Below the pieces are notes generated by a model that saw nothing but the letters and a program-made list of their open reading frames with translations, did not search any database and was not told the origin of the DNA. A stretch of 64,000 bases of DNA from an uncultured Treponema sp. (GTDB taxonomy: Bacteria > Spirochaetota > Spirochaetia > Treponematales > Treponemataceae): assembly GCA_937894335.1 (NCBI GenBank), contig CALCRU010000008.1, forward strand, positions 54,204 through 118,203. Direction: 5' to 3'. Of this stretch, positions 32,057 through 39,962 are shown piece after piece. Position 1 is the first letter of the stretch. The number at the start of each line of letters is the position of its first letter. A program made the position numbers and the translations under genes.

Positions 32057-32967
32057 TATTCAGAATCCAAAGAAACTTTTAGTTCCACACCAGCGGCCTT
32101 AAGGGCAGAATCGCACTTACGGTAGTATTTGTAGTAGAGCCATCTTTTTAGTCCCCGCAAATTTTCGTCAAAGTATGGAAAGGCAATTTCTTTATCTTTT
32201 GCAGTTGCCTCTATTTTGTAAGAGCCGTTTATGCGCCATCCGTTCAGGAGACCTATGCTGATTGCACATGTAGGACAGTTAAAGGAACACCTTACGCAAA
32301 GAGCGCAGTTTGTACCAAATTTAAATTTTCCGTCTGCAAAAGAAATGTTTTTTAAGGGACAGTCTTTTACGCACTTCATGCACTTTACACATTTTTTTTC
32401 GTCCACCTTCATAAAGGGTCCCTGAAGTTTTGCGTAAATCCATTCTATGCGCACAAGGGGAACAAACCATCCTTTAAGGGGATTAGTGTGAACATTTTCT
32501 TTTATGCCACCTTCAATTTCCTTTACATTAAGACGCACCATTGCATCAGCATAAATGTATTCGCTCTTTACCATCTCGGGGGAGTGCCTAAAAATCATAT
32601 TGTAGGGCATTACATAGTGACGCTCACTTACAAAAGAAAAACCTTTTTTTTCAAGAATGCCAATCATTTTTTGCGAAGAGTAATTGTTAAAGCCAAGTCC
32701 TTCTCCGCTCGATTTAAAAATAAAAGCTTTTTTTTCCTGCACCTGCGGAAGAGTTTTGCAAAAGTTTACCATGATTTGCGGAGCGTTAAATCCGTGAATG
32801 GGATAGGCAAAACCTACAAGAGAAAAATCATTTGGATTAGGCACAGGCTCAGAAGATCCCAGACTGTAAACTGTTGTTTCGTAATCTTTAAAATACTTTT
32901 TGTACAGTTTTGCAACAAGTAGGGTGTTTCCTGTTCCCGAAAAAACATAAATGAGAGCCTTTTGCAT
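32056..32967 (-). CDS. EFR1-type flavodoxin-ferredoxin fusion
   Basis: This 303-residue electron-transfer protein has an N-terminal flavodoxin-like domain (ALIYVFSGTGNTLLVAKLYK is the FMN phosphate loop; LVGFAYPIHGFNAPQIM follows). About 30 residues upstream of the C-terminal third it has two [4Fe-4S] motifs, CVKCMKCVKDCP and CALCVRCSFNCPTC. This matches the EFR1 family of ferredoxins seen in anaerobes. TAATG overlaps at both ends (32967 and 32056) place it as the middle gene of a three-gene operon with the SDR-zinc ribbon protein and ApbE. It probably moves low-potential electrons; the partner is unknown. Confidence 0.88.
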   Translation of the reverse strand: MQKALIYVFSGTGNTLLVAKLYKKYFKDYETTVYSLGSSEPVPNPNDFSLVGFAYPIHGFNAPQIMVNFCKTLPQVQEKKAFIFKSSGEGLGFNNYSSQKMIGILEKKGFSFVSERHYVMPYNMIFRHSPEMVKSEYIYADAMVRLNVKEIEGGIKENVHTNPLKGWFVPLVRIEWIYAKLQGPFMKVDEKKCVKCMKCVKDCPLKNISFADGKFKFGTNCALCVRCSFNCPTCAISIGLLNGWRINGSYKIEATAKDKEIAFPYFDENLRGLKRWLYYKYYRKCDSALKAAGVELKVSLDSE

Positions 32968-34553
32968 TAGAGTTTTCCAGCGCTTACAATCATATCATCG
33001 TCTTCATGTTCGTTATACGGATACACATTATGCTCTTCTTCCTTACTGTGGGTGTCGTACCAGATCTGAGCATAAAAGGGAACATGAGGAGCGGCAGAAT
33101 CAAATGCCCAGGGCAATGCCTCGCAGCAGACAGGACACCAGAATCCGGCCTTTAAAATTGCAAAGGGAGTTGAATCAAATTCGTGACCATTGTGGCACTT
33201 CCATTTTATTGCAGTATGAAGCGCACCCTTTTGCATGGAAGAAGTTACAACAGAACCTCCGCGGAATTTTGCCGCTGACTGCATGTCGCCAATGTCCAGT
33301 TCAGAGTCAGGCTTTGATTCATCGTAACCGTGATCAAGCTGATAGCGTGCCGCATGATCTTCGTCTTTTAATGCAGCATAATCAATAAAGCCTTCGGGAG
33401 TTTTTCCTTTTGCAAGAATGGGAAAGTCTTTCCATGTTTTGGGAAGTTTTTCGTATGCAGCCTGACCTCCCCAGAATGCATCTATGCGTCCCTTTTTGTT
33501 AAGGCGAATCCAGTTTTGTGGTGCATTGCTGTTTGTAAGAAGACGCTCTATTGCAAACTTGCGGATTAACTTTGCAGGAATAATGCGTCCCAGACTGTAG
33601 TACCAAAGAGTCTTCTTCATGCGCTTCCAGTAGTCCGCACTGCTTTCGGTTCTGTAATGAAGCCAGCCGTCAAGAATGTGAGTGTCAGAATACCAGACGC
33701 CGTGAAAGTTGCGAGGAATGTTCCAGTGAGGCTCAAAGAATTTTTCGGCACCAGAGCCCATCAGTGCGAAACCTGAATTAAAGGTATCATAACCTGTTTC
33801 CCTGCAGGAAGCGCCGCCACCGATGTTGTAGTCGTTCTGCCAGAAGCCTTCCAGTTTACCGTCAAGATCGTAGTCTACAAGATGTTCTATCATCAGTCCG
33901 GAATCTCTGTCGGTAATCCATTCAAAGGGTGCATTCCAGCATGTGTGGAACATAAGACCGTCGTTCATGTTGTTTGCAAGAAAGTATTTGTGGAAGACGG
34001 CAGTCTGCCTTAGAACAACCCAATGAGGAAGTCCGCTTTCTACAACCGCACGCTCAGCCTTTATTTTTGTTGCGGAATAATAGTCATAGGCGCTGCCCAT
34101 TACCGGGTCTCCCATGCGGCACCAAGGATGATGATAATCTCTATTGCCATAAACTGCAACGGTGGAAATGTGAACAAGTTTTATGCTATCTGCACGACCA
34201 GATTTTTTTATTGCGTCAAGTATGTTTTTTGTTCCGCCTATATTTACATCGATCGTGTTCTGGGGATTGTGATCTGCCTTAGGTGGAATTACAGCCGCGC
34301 AGTGAATTACATAATCCGAACCTTCCACAAGGCATGCAACATCGTCTGCATTTGTAATGTTGCCCTGCACGATTGTAATGCGCTCTTTGCCCTTTTTAAG
34401 AAGAGACTTAAAAAATCCTCTTGCATTTTTAGGATTGCGAACCAAAAGCCTTATCGCATAATTATTCTTTGATTCCAAAAGATGAGAGAGAACTTCGCCT
34501 CCCATTGCACCTGTCGCACCAGTAAGGGCGACTGTTACCTGTTTACCTTCCAT
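32967..34553 (-). CDS. Extended SDR (NAD-dependent epimerase-like) with C-terminal zinc ribbon
   Basis: This 528-residue protein combines an N-terminal extended SDR Rossmann domain with an unusual long C-terminus. The SDR part shows VALTGATGAMGGEVLSHLL, VIHCAAVIPPKADHNP, HISTVAVYGNRD and the active-site YYSATKIKAERAV (YxxxK). Residues 270-440 are Trp- and Tyr-rich and unlike ordinary epimerases. Near 450-480 there is a zinc-ribbon motif, KWKCHNGHEFD followed by GFWCPVCCE, and the protein ends with an acidic tail. I use the second ATG (34553) because the -10 TATACT lies 6 bases before it; ATG 34559 directly abuts the -10. It is first in an operon with EFR1 and ApbE. Confidence 0.8.
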   Translation of the reverse strand: MEGKQVTVALTGATGAMGGEVLSHLLESKNNYAIRLLVRNPKNARGFFKSLLKKGKERITIVQGNITNADDVACLVEGSDYVIHCAAVIPPKADHNPQNTIDVNIGGTKNILDAIKKSGRADSIKLVHISTVAVYGNRDYHHPWCRMGDPVMGSAYDYYSATKIKAERAVVESGLPHWVVLRQTAVFHKYFLANNMNDGLMFHTCWNAPFEWITDRDSGLMIEHLVDYDLDGKLEGFWQNDYNIGGGASCRETGYDTFNSGFALMGSGAEKFFEPHWNIPRNFHGVWYSDTHILDGWLHYRTESSADYWKRMKKTLWYYSLGRIIPAKLIRKFAIERLLTNSNAPQNWIRLNKKGRIDAFWGGQAAYEKLPKTWKDFPILAKGKTPEGFIDYAALKDEDHAARYQLDHGYDESKPDSELDIGDMQSAAKFRGGSVVTSSMQKGALHTAIKWKCHNGHEFDSTPFAILKAGFWCPVCCEALPWAFDSAAPHVPFYAQIWYDTHSKEEEHNVYPYNEHEDDDMIVSAGKL

Positions 34554-34559
34554 GTTCAT

Positions 34560-34588
34560 AGTATACAGGTTTTACATGCAGACGGCAA
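34560..34588 (-). promoter_or_regulatory. Promoter of the SDR-EFR1-ApbE operon, predicted leaderless
   Basis: On the minus strand: TTGCCG (34583-34588), 17-bp spacer, TATACT (34560-34565) with TG directly before it. The -10 is 6 bases before ATG 34553. The promoter follows immediately after the aspS terminator. Confidence 0.6.
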
Positions 34589-34591
34589 CAG

Positions 34592-34622
34592 TAAAAAAAA
34601 GCCGCTCCTAATCGAAGCGGCT
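34592..34622 (-). terminator. Intrinsic terminator of aspS
   Basis: On the minus strand: stem AGCCGCT / AGCGGCT (34616-34622 with 34600-34606), 9-base loop, then a run of eight T (34593-34600). This is a classical Rho-independent terminator between aspS and the next promoter. Confidence 0.85.
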
Positions 34623-34635
34623 CCTTGTTAAGTGC

Positions 34636-36468
34636 TTAGGCTTCTGGGTCACTTATGGTAATGTGCAGATCCTTAAGTTGTTGTTCATCAACAACAGAAG
34701 GACATTCATCCATTGGAGAAAGAGCCAGATTGTTTTTGGGGAAGGCAATGACTTCGTGAATACTTTCTTCGTGGCACATGAGCATAATTAAGCGGTCAAG
34801 ACCGGGAGCAATTCCGCCGTGTGGGGGAGCTCCAAACTTAAATGCTTGTACCAAAAAGCCGAATGCTTTCTGAGCGCGTTCTTCTGAGTAACCGACAATT
34901 TTGAAAATGCGCTGCTGCAGTGACGGGTCGTTGATACGCATACTTCCTGAAGCAAGTTCATATCCGTTTAAGACAAGATCATACAAGTCTCCTTTAACAG
35001 CCCCTGGGTCGCTTTCAAGTGTATCCCAGTACTGCTTCTGAGGAAGAGTAAACATGTGGTGTTCTGTTTCCCAGTGGTTTTCGTCTTCGTTCCATGCAAA
35101 ATAGGGGAAGTCAATAATCCATGCAAAGTGGAATTCATCAGCAGGATTATACAGATTCAAATCTTTTCCTAACTGTTTACGAACTGCACCCAAAGCGGTA
35201 CATGCAGTCTGCCAGTTTTCGTCGCTTACAAAAAGAAGCAGATCATTTTTCTGTGCATTCAGTTTGGAACATATTTCATTTTCTTTTCCTGCATAGAACT
35301 TTGAGATTCCGCCTTCGAAAGAACCTTCTGCATTTACTTTCATCCAAGCTAAACCTTTTGCTTTGTAGGTTTTTGCAACTGCTTCAAGTGCTTCAATGTT
35401 TTTGCGACTGTATTTGTCTGCAACATTTTTTACAACCAGTGCTTTAAGTCCAGAACGTTTGTGACGCTGAATGTTACGACCACTGTTTGCTGCTCCTGCC
35501 TTGAATGCGTTAAAGTCTGCTAAGTCTGCCATGAAGGCTGCATCCTGCATCTTTAAGTCAAAGCGCAAATCTGGTTTATCGCTTCCGTACCAGTCGAAGG
35601 CATCTTCCCAAGCAATACGATCAAAGTTTGCAGGTAAATCATAGTTCAGTGTCTTTTTAAAGATGTGCTGCATCATGCCTTCTGTTGTAGAAAGCACTTC
35701 TTCACGATCTGTAAAACTCATTTCCATATCAATCTGAGTAAATTCAGGCTGACGGTCTCCACGAGCATCTTCATCACGGTAACAGCGAGCAATCTGGAAG
35801 TATTTGTCAAAACCGCTTACCATAAGAAGCTGCTTGTACAACTGCGGGCTCTGGGGAAGTGAATAGAATTTTCCTGGATGAACACGACTTGGAACTAAAT
35901 AGTCACGAGCTCCTTCGGGAGTTGATTTAATGAATGTTGGTGTTTCAATTTCAAGAAAGCCTTTGCTTGTCAAATATTCGCGTGTGGCAAATGCAACCTG
36001 ACTGCGCAAAATAATGTTATGCTGCATGGGGTCACGACGCAAATCGAGATAGCGATACTTTAAGCGCAAATCTTCGTTAGGAATAACAAGACTTCCGTCT
36101 TTCTGGCGTACTTCTTCAATGCTAAAGGGTAATTCCTGGCTTGTGGTAAAGACAAAAATGTCATTTGCTACAACTTCTATTTCTCCAGTTGCCATATCGC
36201 GGTTAATGTCTTTTTGATCGCGGGCACGAACTGTTCCTTCTACTGCAATACAGTATTCGCTTTTAAGGCTGGCTGCTGTCTGCTTAACGCTGTCAGAAGC
36301 TCCGTCTCCAACCATTACCTGTGTAATGCCGTAACGATCACGCAATCGTATAAACAAAAGTCCACCTAAGTCACGAGTACGACTTACCCATCCGTTCAAT
36401 ACAACTTTCTTACCAACATCGGTGGCGCGAAGGTCACCGCAAGTCACTGTACGCTTTGTGCTTTCCAT
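34636..36468 (-). CDS. aspS: Aspartyl-tRNA synthetase
   Basis: This 610-residue bacterial-type class II synthetase has an N-terminal OB-fold anticodon domain (VVLNGWVSRTRDLGGLLFI) and the catalytic core. Motif 1 is GFLEIETPTFIKSTPEGARD, motif 2 contains RCYRDEDARGDRQPEFTQID, and motif 3 is GGIAPGLDRLIML. The GAD-type insertion lies between. The length is normal. Unlike its neighbours it uses more CGT and GGT codons, as expected for a highly expressed gene. It is monocistronic, with a strong terminator downstream. The ATG at 36468 lacks an obvious ribosome binding site. Confidence 0.97.
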   Translation of the reverse strand: MESTKRTVTCGDLRATDVGKKVVLNGWVSRTRDLGGLLFIRLRDRYGITQVMVGDGASDSVKQTAASLKSEYCIAVEGTVRARDQKDINRDMATGEIEVVANDIFVFTTSQELPFSIEEVRQKDGSLVIPNEDLRLKYRYLDLRRDPMQHNIILRSQVAFATREYLTSKGFLEIETPTFIKSTPEGARDYLVPSRVHPGKFYSLPQSPQLYKQLLMVSGFDKYFQIARCYRDEDARGDRQPEFTQIDMEMSFTDREEVLSTTEGMMQHIFKKTLNYDLPANFDRIAWEDAFDWYGSDKPDLRFDLKMQDAAFMADLADFNAFKAGAANSGRNIQRHKRSGLKALVVKNVADKYSRKNIEALEAVAKTYKAKGLAWMKVNAEGSFEGGISKFYAGKENEICSKLNAQKNDLLLFVSDENWQTACTALGAVRKQLGKDLNLYNPADEFHFAWIIDFPYFAWNEDENHWETEHHMFTLPQKQYWDTLESDPGAVKGDLYDLVLNGYELASGSMRINDPSLQQRIFKIVGYSEERAQKAFGFLVQAFKFGAPPHGGIAPGLDRLIMLMCHEESIHEVIAFPKNNLALSPMDECPSVVDEQQLKDLHITISDPEA

Positions 36469-36510
36469 AATAGCGTGATTTTACCGCAAACATGGTTTTT
36501 GCACAACTAC

Positions 36511-36539
36511 TTACCCAAAGCAGATTTTTGTGGTATAAT
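36511..36539 (+). promoter_or_regulatory. Promoter of the triple-repeat secreted protein gene
   Basis: TTACCC (36511-36516), 17-bp spacer, TATAAT (36534-36539) with TGg extension. Unlike the leaderless genes, it has a 17-base leader with GGAGGAG before ATG 36562. Confidence 0.6.
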
Positions 36540-36561
36540 TCAAATCTGGAGGAGAATTGAC

Positions 36562-37716
36562 ATGAAAAGACATTTTCTTAAAGCTCTGGTTATGACCTGT
36601 GTTCTGGGTGCACTGTCTGTGCTTCCTGCTTTTTCTTTTGAATTTGATGCCTTTGATCTTCAGGCTCAGAAAGGCGACATTATTGCGGTAACGGTTACCG
36701 GTGTTCCTAATGCTGATGCAACCATTGTTGACTGTGGTTTTGTAGATACCCGTAACGGTAAGTTTAACTTTTTAGGCGGTGCCGGTGGAACAGATGTCAA
36801 AATCACAAAGGGTACGCCGTTTACACACACGTTCCTGATTTCTGTAGAAACTACTCCCACAAAAACTGCAGAAAAAAAGATTAATCTGTTTGTTGAATCT
36901 AATGCTGACGGTTTTGATTTTACCAGCATCGATGTTACCTATAAGCTTTCCGATTCAATTCCGTCGTCTTTCTCTCAGGACGAAAACGGTTCCTGGTTTG
37001 AAGCACGCATTGCACCGTTTCCTGCAAATCAGATAAAAGACAACAATTCCTTTACCGTAACAGTAACAGGAACAGTTTCTCATGATGCCTATATTGATAT
37101 GGTTGCACTGGTTGCAGAACGTGAATCCTGGACTGATTTTGGCGGCGCATGGGACTTGAACATTCCCGTTAAAGCAGGAGTTCCGTTTACACAGACGGTT
37201 GAAATTCATTCTCACGGTAAACCAAGATCAAAAGACAGCGTTAACATCTTTATAAAATTCAGGGCAGACAAATCCGTAACTGATTTACCCATTAACAATG
37301 CCTCTGCAACCTGGGGTGTAACTTCTGAGTTTGATGCAAAACTGCCGTTTGTAACAGATACCGAAGATGACGGTGTGTATTTTGAAGGATACGCTTTTGC
37401 AGAAAACTTTAACGGTAAAAAAGGAAAGACTGTTACCTTTACCATTTCCGGTGTTCCGACCAGTGATGCAACACTCAGCAAAGTTCAGATTGCAAAAGAA
37501 GCAAAAGATGATCTTGTTGTTCTTGCAGAAACCGAAACCGAAGCAGTTCAGCTTAAAAAAGGCCTTCCCTTTACTACAACCGTTACGCTGGTGCTTCCTA
37601 AAGCAGTCAAAAAGTCACAGGACAATATCATTGTAATTCAGGCGGTCTCTCCAAACGATTCACCTGATTCACTGTACATTAACAAATGCTATATCAACTG
37701 GATTGTTGAACAGTAA
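36562..37716 (+). CDS. Secreted protein with three internal repeats
   Basis: This 384-residue protein has a signal peptide (ALVMTCVLGALSVLPAFSF) and three homologous units of about 115 residues. Each unit carries a pattern like VTVTGVPNADATI followed some 35 residues later by a Lys/Val-x-x-G-x-P-F-T-x-T strand (KGTPFTHTF, AGVPFTQTV, KGLPFTTTV) and a INLFVE/VNIFIK/IIVIQA strand. The repeats suggest beta-sandwich domains, perhaps binding carbohydrate or protein at the cell surface. I do not recognise a family. Codon choice (GGT, CGT, ACC) differs from neighbours and looks like that of a highly expressed gene. A strong extended -10 promoter and a GGAGGAG ribosome site agree with this. Confidence 0.8.
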   Translation: MKRHFLKALVMTCVLGALSVLPAFSFEFDAFDLQAQKGDIIAVTVTGVPNADATIVDCGFVDTRNGKFNFLGGAGGTDVKITKGTPFTHTFLISVETTPTKTAEKKINLFVESNADGFDFTSIDVTYKLSDSIPSSFSQDENGSWFEARIAPFPANQIKDNNSFTVTVTGTVSHDAYIDMVALVAERESWTDFGGAWDLNIPVKAGVPFTQTVEIHSHGKPRSKDSVNIFIKFRADKSVTDLPINNASATWGVTSEFDAKLPFVTDTEDDGVYFEGYAFAENFNGKKGKTVTFTISGVPTSDATLSKVQIAKEAKDDLVVLAETETEAVQLKKGLPFTTTVTLVLPKAVKKSQDNIIVIQAVSPNDSPDSLYINKCYINWIVEQ

Positions 37717-37719
37717 ACA

Positions 37720-38181
37720 ATGACACGGATTCTTTTTGTTTGTCACGGTAACATCTGTCGCTCGCCAATGGCACAGTTTGTCATGCAAAAGTATGTAGAC
37801 AATGCCGGGTTGAGCGGACAGTTTGTTATTGACTCAAAGGCAACCAGTACCGAAGAACTTGGAAGCGCCCCATATCCCCCTGCTCAGGCAAAAATGCGTA
37901 GGGAAGGCGTTCCCATTCTTCCACACAGGGCGTCTCAAATTACACCAGCTGATTATGACTCTTACGACTACATCATCGGCATGGACGAAAACAACATGCG
38001 TAACATGATGCGCATATTCAAAACTGACCCTAAGAAAAAAATATGCAAACTTCTTGACTTTACTTCTAGGGGAGGAGACATTGCTGACCCCTGGTACACA
38101 GGAGACTTTGACGCAACTTACGACGACATTACCGAAGGATGCACAGCCCTGCTTTATAGTCTTACAAAAACCGGTAACTAA
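37720..38181 (+). CDS. Low-molecular-weight protein tyrosine phosphatase
   Basis: This 153-residue phosphatase has the active-site P-loop ILFVCHGNICRSPMAQ (CxGNxCRS), with the general-acid Asp in DIADPWYTGDF and a normal length. It starts 3 bases after the stop of the triple-repeat gene, so it may be co-transcribed, although the codon usage changes sharply. Such enzymes act on phosphotyrosine in capsule or envelope kinases, or on small phosphates. No cognate tyrosine kinase is seen nearby. It is convergent with the GGDEF gene. Confidence 0.95.
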   Translation: MTRILFVCHGNICRSPMAQFVMQKYVDNAGLSGQFVIDSKATSTEELGSAPYPPAQAKMRREGVPILPHRASQITPADYDSYDYIIGMDENNMRNMMRIFKTDPKKKICKLLDFTSRGGDIADPWYTGDFDATYDDITEGCTALLYSLTKTGN

Positions 38182-38196
38182 AATCCACCAGCACTT

Positions 38197-39861
38197 CTAA
38201 GAGCGACCTGACTTCATGGCTTCCTTGCATTCGTACATGCGCTTGTCGGCTTCGGTCTGTGCGGTTTCAAAATCTTTTTTGGTACGGGGAATAAAGAATG
38301 CAGCACCGTATGCAACCGTAAAGGGATACTCTTCCAGAGCCTGTTCACTTACAAGTTCGTCAAATGCAGAAAGCATCTGGTAAACTTTTTTTTCAGGCAC
38401 TTTGTCACAGTAACAGATAAATTCATCGCCACCAACGCGGTACACTTTTCCGCCTCTGCTAAAGGCTTTTTCTATACAGCGACACAAGGAGTCTATAACC
38501 CTATCGCCCACCATGTGACCGTAAGTGTCGTTTATCATCTTAAGGTTGTTCATGTCAAACATTATAAGGCAGGCTTCCTCTGTGCGGTCAGGCTTGTCTT
38601 CAAAAGAGTCAATAAAGGAATACCATGCAACCCTGCTTCCCACTCCTGTAGAAATATCCACCATGGCAAGACGGCGGTAAACTTCGGACATGCGGATTTC
38701 TTCAAAACGAGATGCTGTCTGCTGATAGACGGTAAGAAGAAGAGAAACAAAAATGAGTAACAGTCCAAACAAAAGAAGGGCATCTGTGTACGGAGTAGAA
38801 AAAATTCCAAAGGAGTTGAACACAAACAGGACAAGACCTGCCACCATACTTCCAATGAACATTCCCTTAAGGGCCGGAGAACTGAACTTCATGCATTTTA
38901 GTATGAGCACCAGTCCAACGACAAAAGACGCAATGTAAAGTGCATAGGAAAGGAAGACGGTATTTGTAAACTGAACCGTTCCCGTAATCTGCAGAAGAAT
39001 CTGAGTTATGGTTACGCCCATGTCCAAAGTTAAAAGAGAAAGCATTGTCTTTCTGTAGCGGTTTCCAACAATCGCATATATAAAGAGGAAAATAAAGAAG
39101 GGAATAAAAAGTGGCAGGACATATTCAAGGCACCAGTGAAGGCTTTGAGAACCAAACACTAGCTGAAGGGCACGGGACTCTTCCATTTGCCACAAGCCTA
39201 TTACAAACATAAGGGAACCTAAATAGCGCATAAGGTTGTCTTTCTTGGAATACACGCCAAACATCAGGCTTAGAAGTACAAAAATTATTCCCACAAAGGA
39301 AAGAATCAGTCCCACTACAAGTTTGTACCATCGGGCCTTAAGTATATAGAACAGAATGCCCGAACTGTCACCCGAAACAATGCTTTTGTATTCTCCTGCA
39401 GCACTTTTTATAAGCGGCTCAGTTTCAACGCACATTTCTCCTTCCATGTTTTGGGGAATTACCACCACATGATGAAATGCACGGTATGTATGAATCCACG
39501 AAGGAGTAGGTTCTGGCTCGTAAGCGTACAAAAGTTCCCCGTCAAGTGTTACCCTTATTTTCTGATGGTGAACATAAAAGCAGAAGTAGCGCTCATAGCC
39601 TACAGAATAAAATGTATGATACAGCCTGTAGATTCCGTCAGAGTCGGCAGAAATTCGCACTGGAAGGTTACGCTCGGTTACACTACCGTCAGCGTTTTTT
39701 GTATACCATCCGTCATCAACAGAAATGACATCCCCGGGTGAAAGCGAGACTGAAAACTGCCCCTGGCCCGACACAAGGACCACAGCCATGAGCACAATGA
39801 AAAACATAAAGAAAGTACCAATGACATAGCGAATGGCCTTTCTTATTCTAGGGAAGTCCAT
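38197..39861 (-). CDS. Membrane diguanylate cyclase (GGDEF)
   Basis: This 554-residue protein has an N-terminal helix, an extracytoplasmic beta-rich region of about 150 residues resembling a 7TMR-DISM-type sensor, about seven helices and a C-terminal GGDEF domain. The cyclase domain shows STGVGSRVAW, MFDMNNLKMINDTYGHMVGD and the signature RVGGDEFICY, so it should make c-di-GMP. No RxxD inhibitory site is obvious. The start is placed at 39861, 6 bases after TATAAT. It is divergent from a REC-GGDEF-EAL-PAS protein, suggesting a paired synthesis and breakdown module. Confidence 0.9.
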   Translation of the reverse strand: MDFPRIRKAIRYVIGTFFMFFIVLMAVVLVSGQGQFSVSLSPGDVISVDDGWYTKNADGSVTERNLPVRISADSDGIYRLYHTFYSVGYERYFCFYVHHQKIRVTLDGELLYAYEPEPTPSWIHTYRAFHHVVVIPQNMEGEMCVETEPLIKSAAGEYKSIVSGDSSGILFYILKARWYKLVVGLILSFVGIIFVLLSLMFGVYSKKDNLMRYLGSLMFVIGLWQMEESRALQLVFGSQSLHWCLEYVLPLFIPFFIFLFIYAIVGNRYRKTMLSLLTLDMGVTITQILLQITGTVQFTNTVFLSYALYIASFVVGLVLILKCMKFSSPALKGMFIGSMVAGLVLFVFNSFGIFSTPYTDALLLFGLLLIFVSLLLTVYQQTASRFEEIRMSEVYRRLAMVDISTGVGSRVAWYSFIDSFEDKPDRTEEACLIMFDMNNLKMINDTYGHMVGDRVIDSLCRCIEKAFSRGGKVYRVGGDEFICYCDKVPEKKVYQMLSAFDELVSEQALEEYPFTVAYGAAFFIPRTKKDFETAQTEADKRMYECKEAMKSGRS

Positions 39862-39867
39862 ATCTCC

Positions 39868-39873
39868 ATTATA
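39868..39873 (-). promoter_or_regulatory. -10 of the diguanylate cyclase gene, predicted leaderless
   Basis: TATAAT on the minus strand, 6 bases before ATG 39861. The nearest TTGACA is only 8 bases upstream of the -10 and is not the -35. Confidence 0.5.
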
Positions 39874-39916
39874 TCCAAAAATGTCAAAAACATCCACCCC
39901 CTTTTGCGCCTACCTC

Positions 39917-39945
39917 TTATCAATTCCCTGTTTATGTGATACAAT
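39917..39945 (+). promoter_or_regulatory. Promoter of the EAL-HPt operon
   Basis: TTATCA (39917-39922), 17-bp spacer, TACAAT (39940-39945) with TGa extension. AGGAG follows before ATG 39963, so this gene has a short conventional leader. Confidence 0.55.
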
Positions 39946-39962
39946 TAGCGCAGGAGTTTTAC

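Noticed and set aside
36475..36561. Longer N-terminus for the triple-repeat protein
   Set aside because: It includes the promoter; ATG 36562 has GGAGGAG and begins the signal peptide.
39868..39893. TTGACA near the diguanylate cyclase -10 as a -35
   Set aside because: It is only 8 bases from TATAAT, too close for sigma-70 contact.
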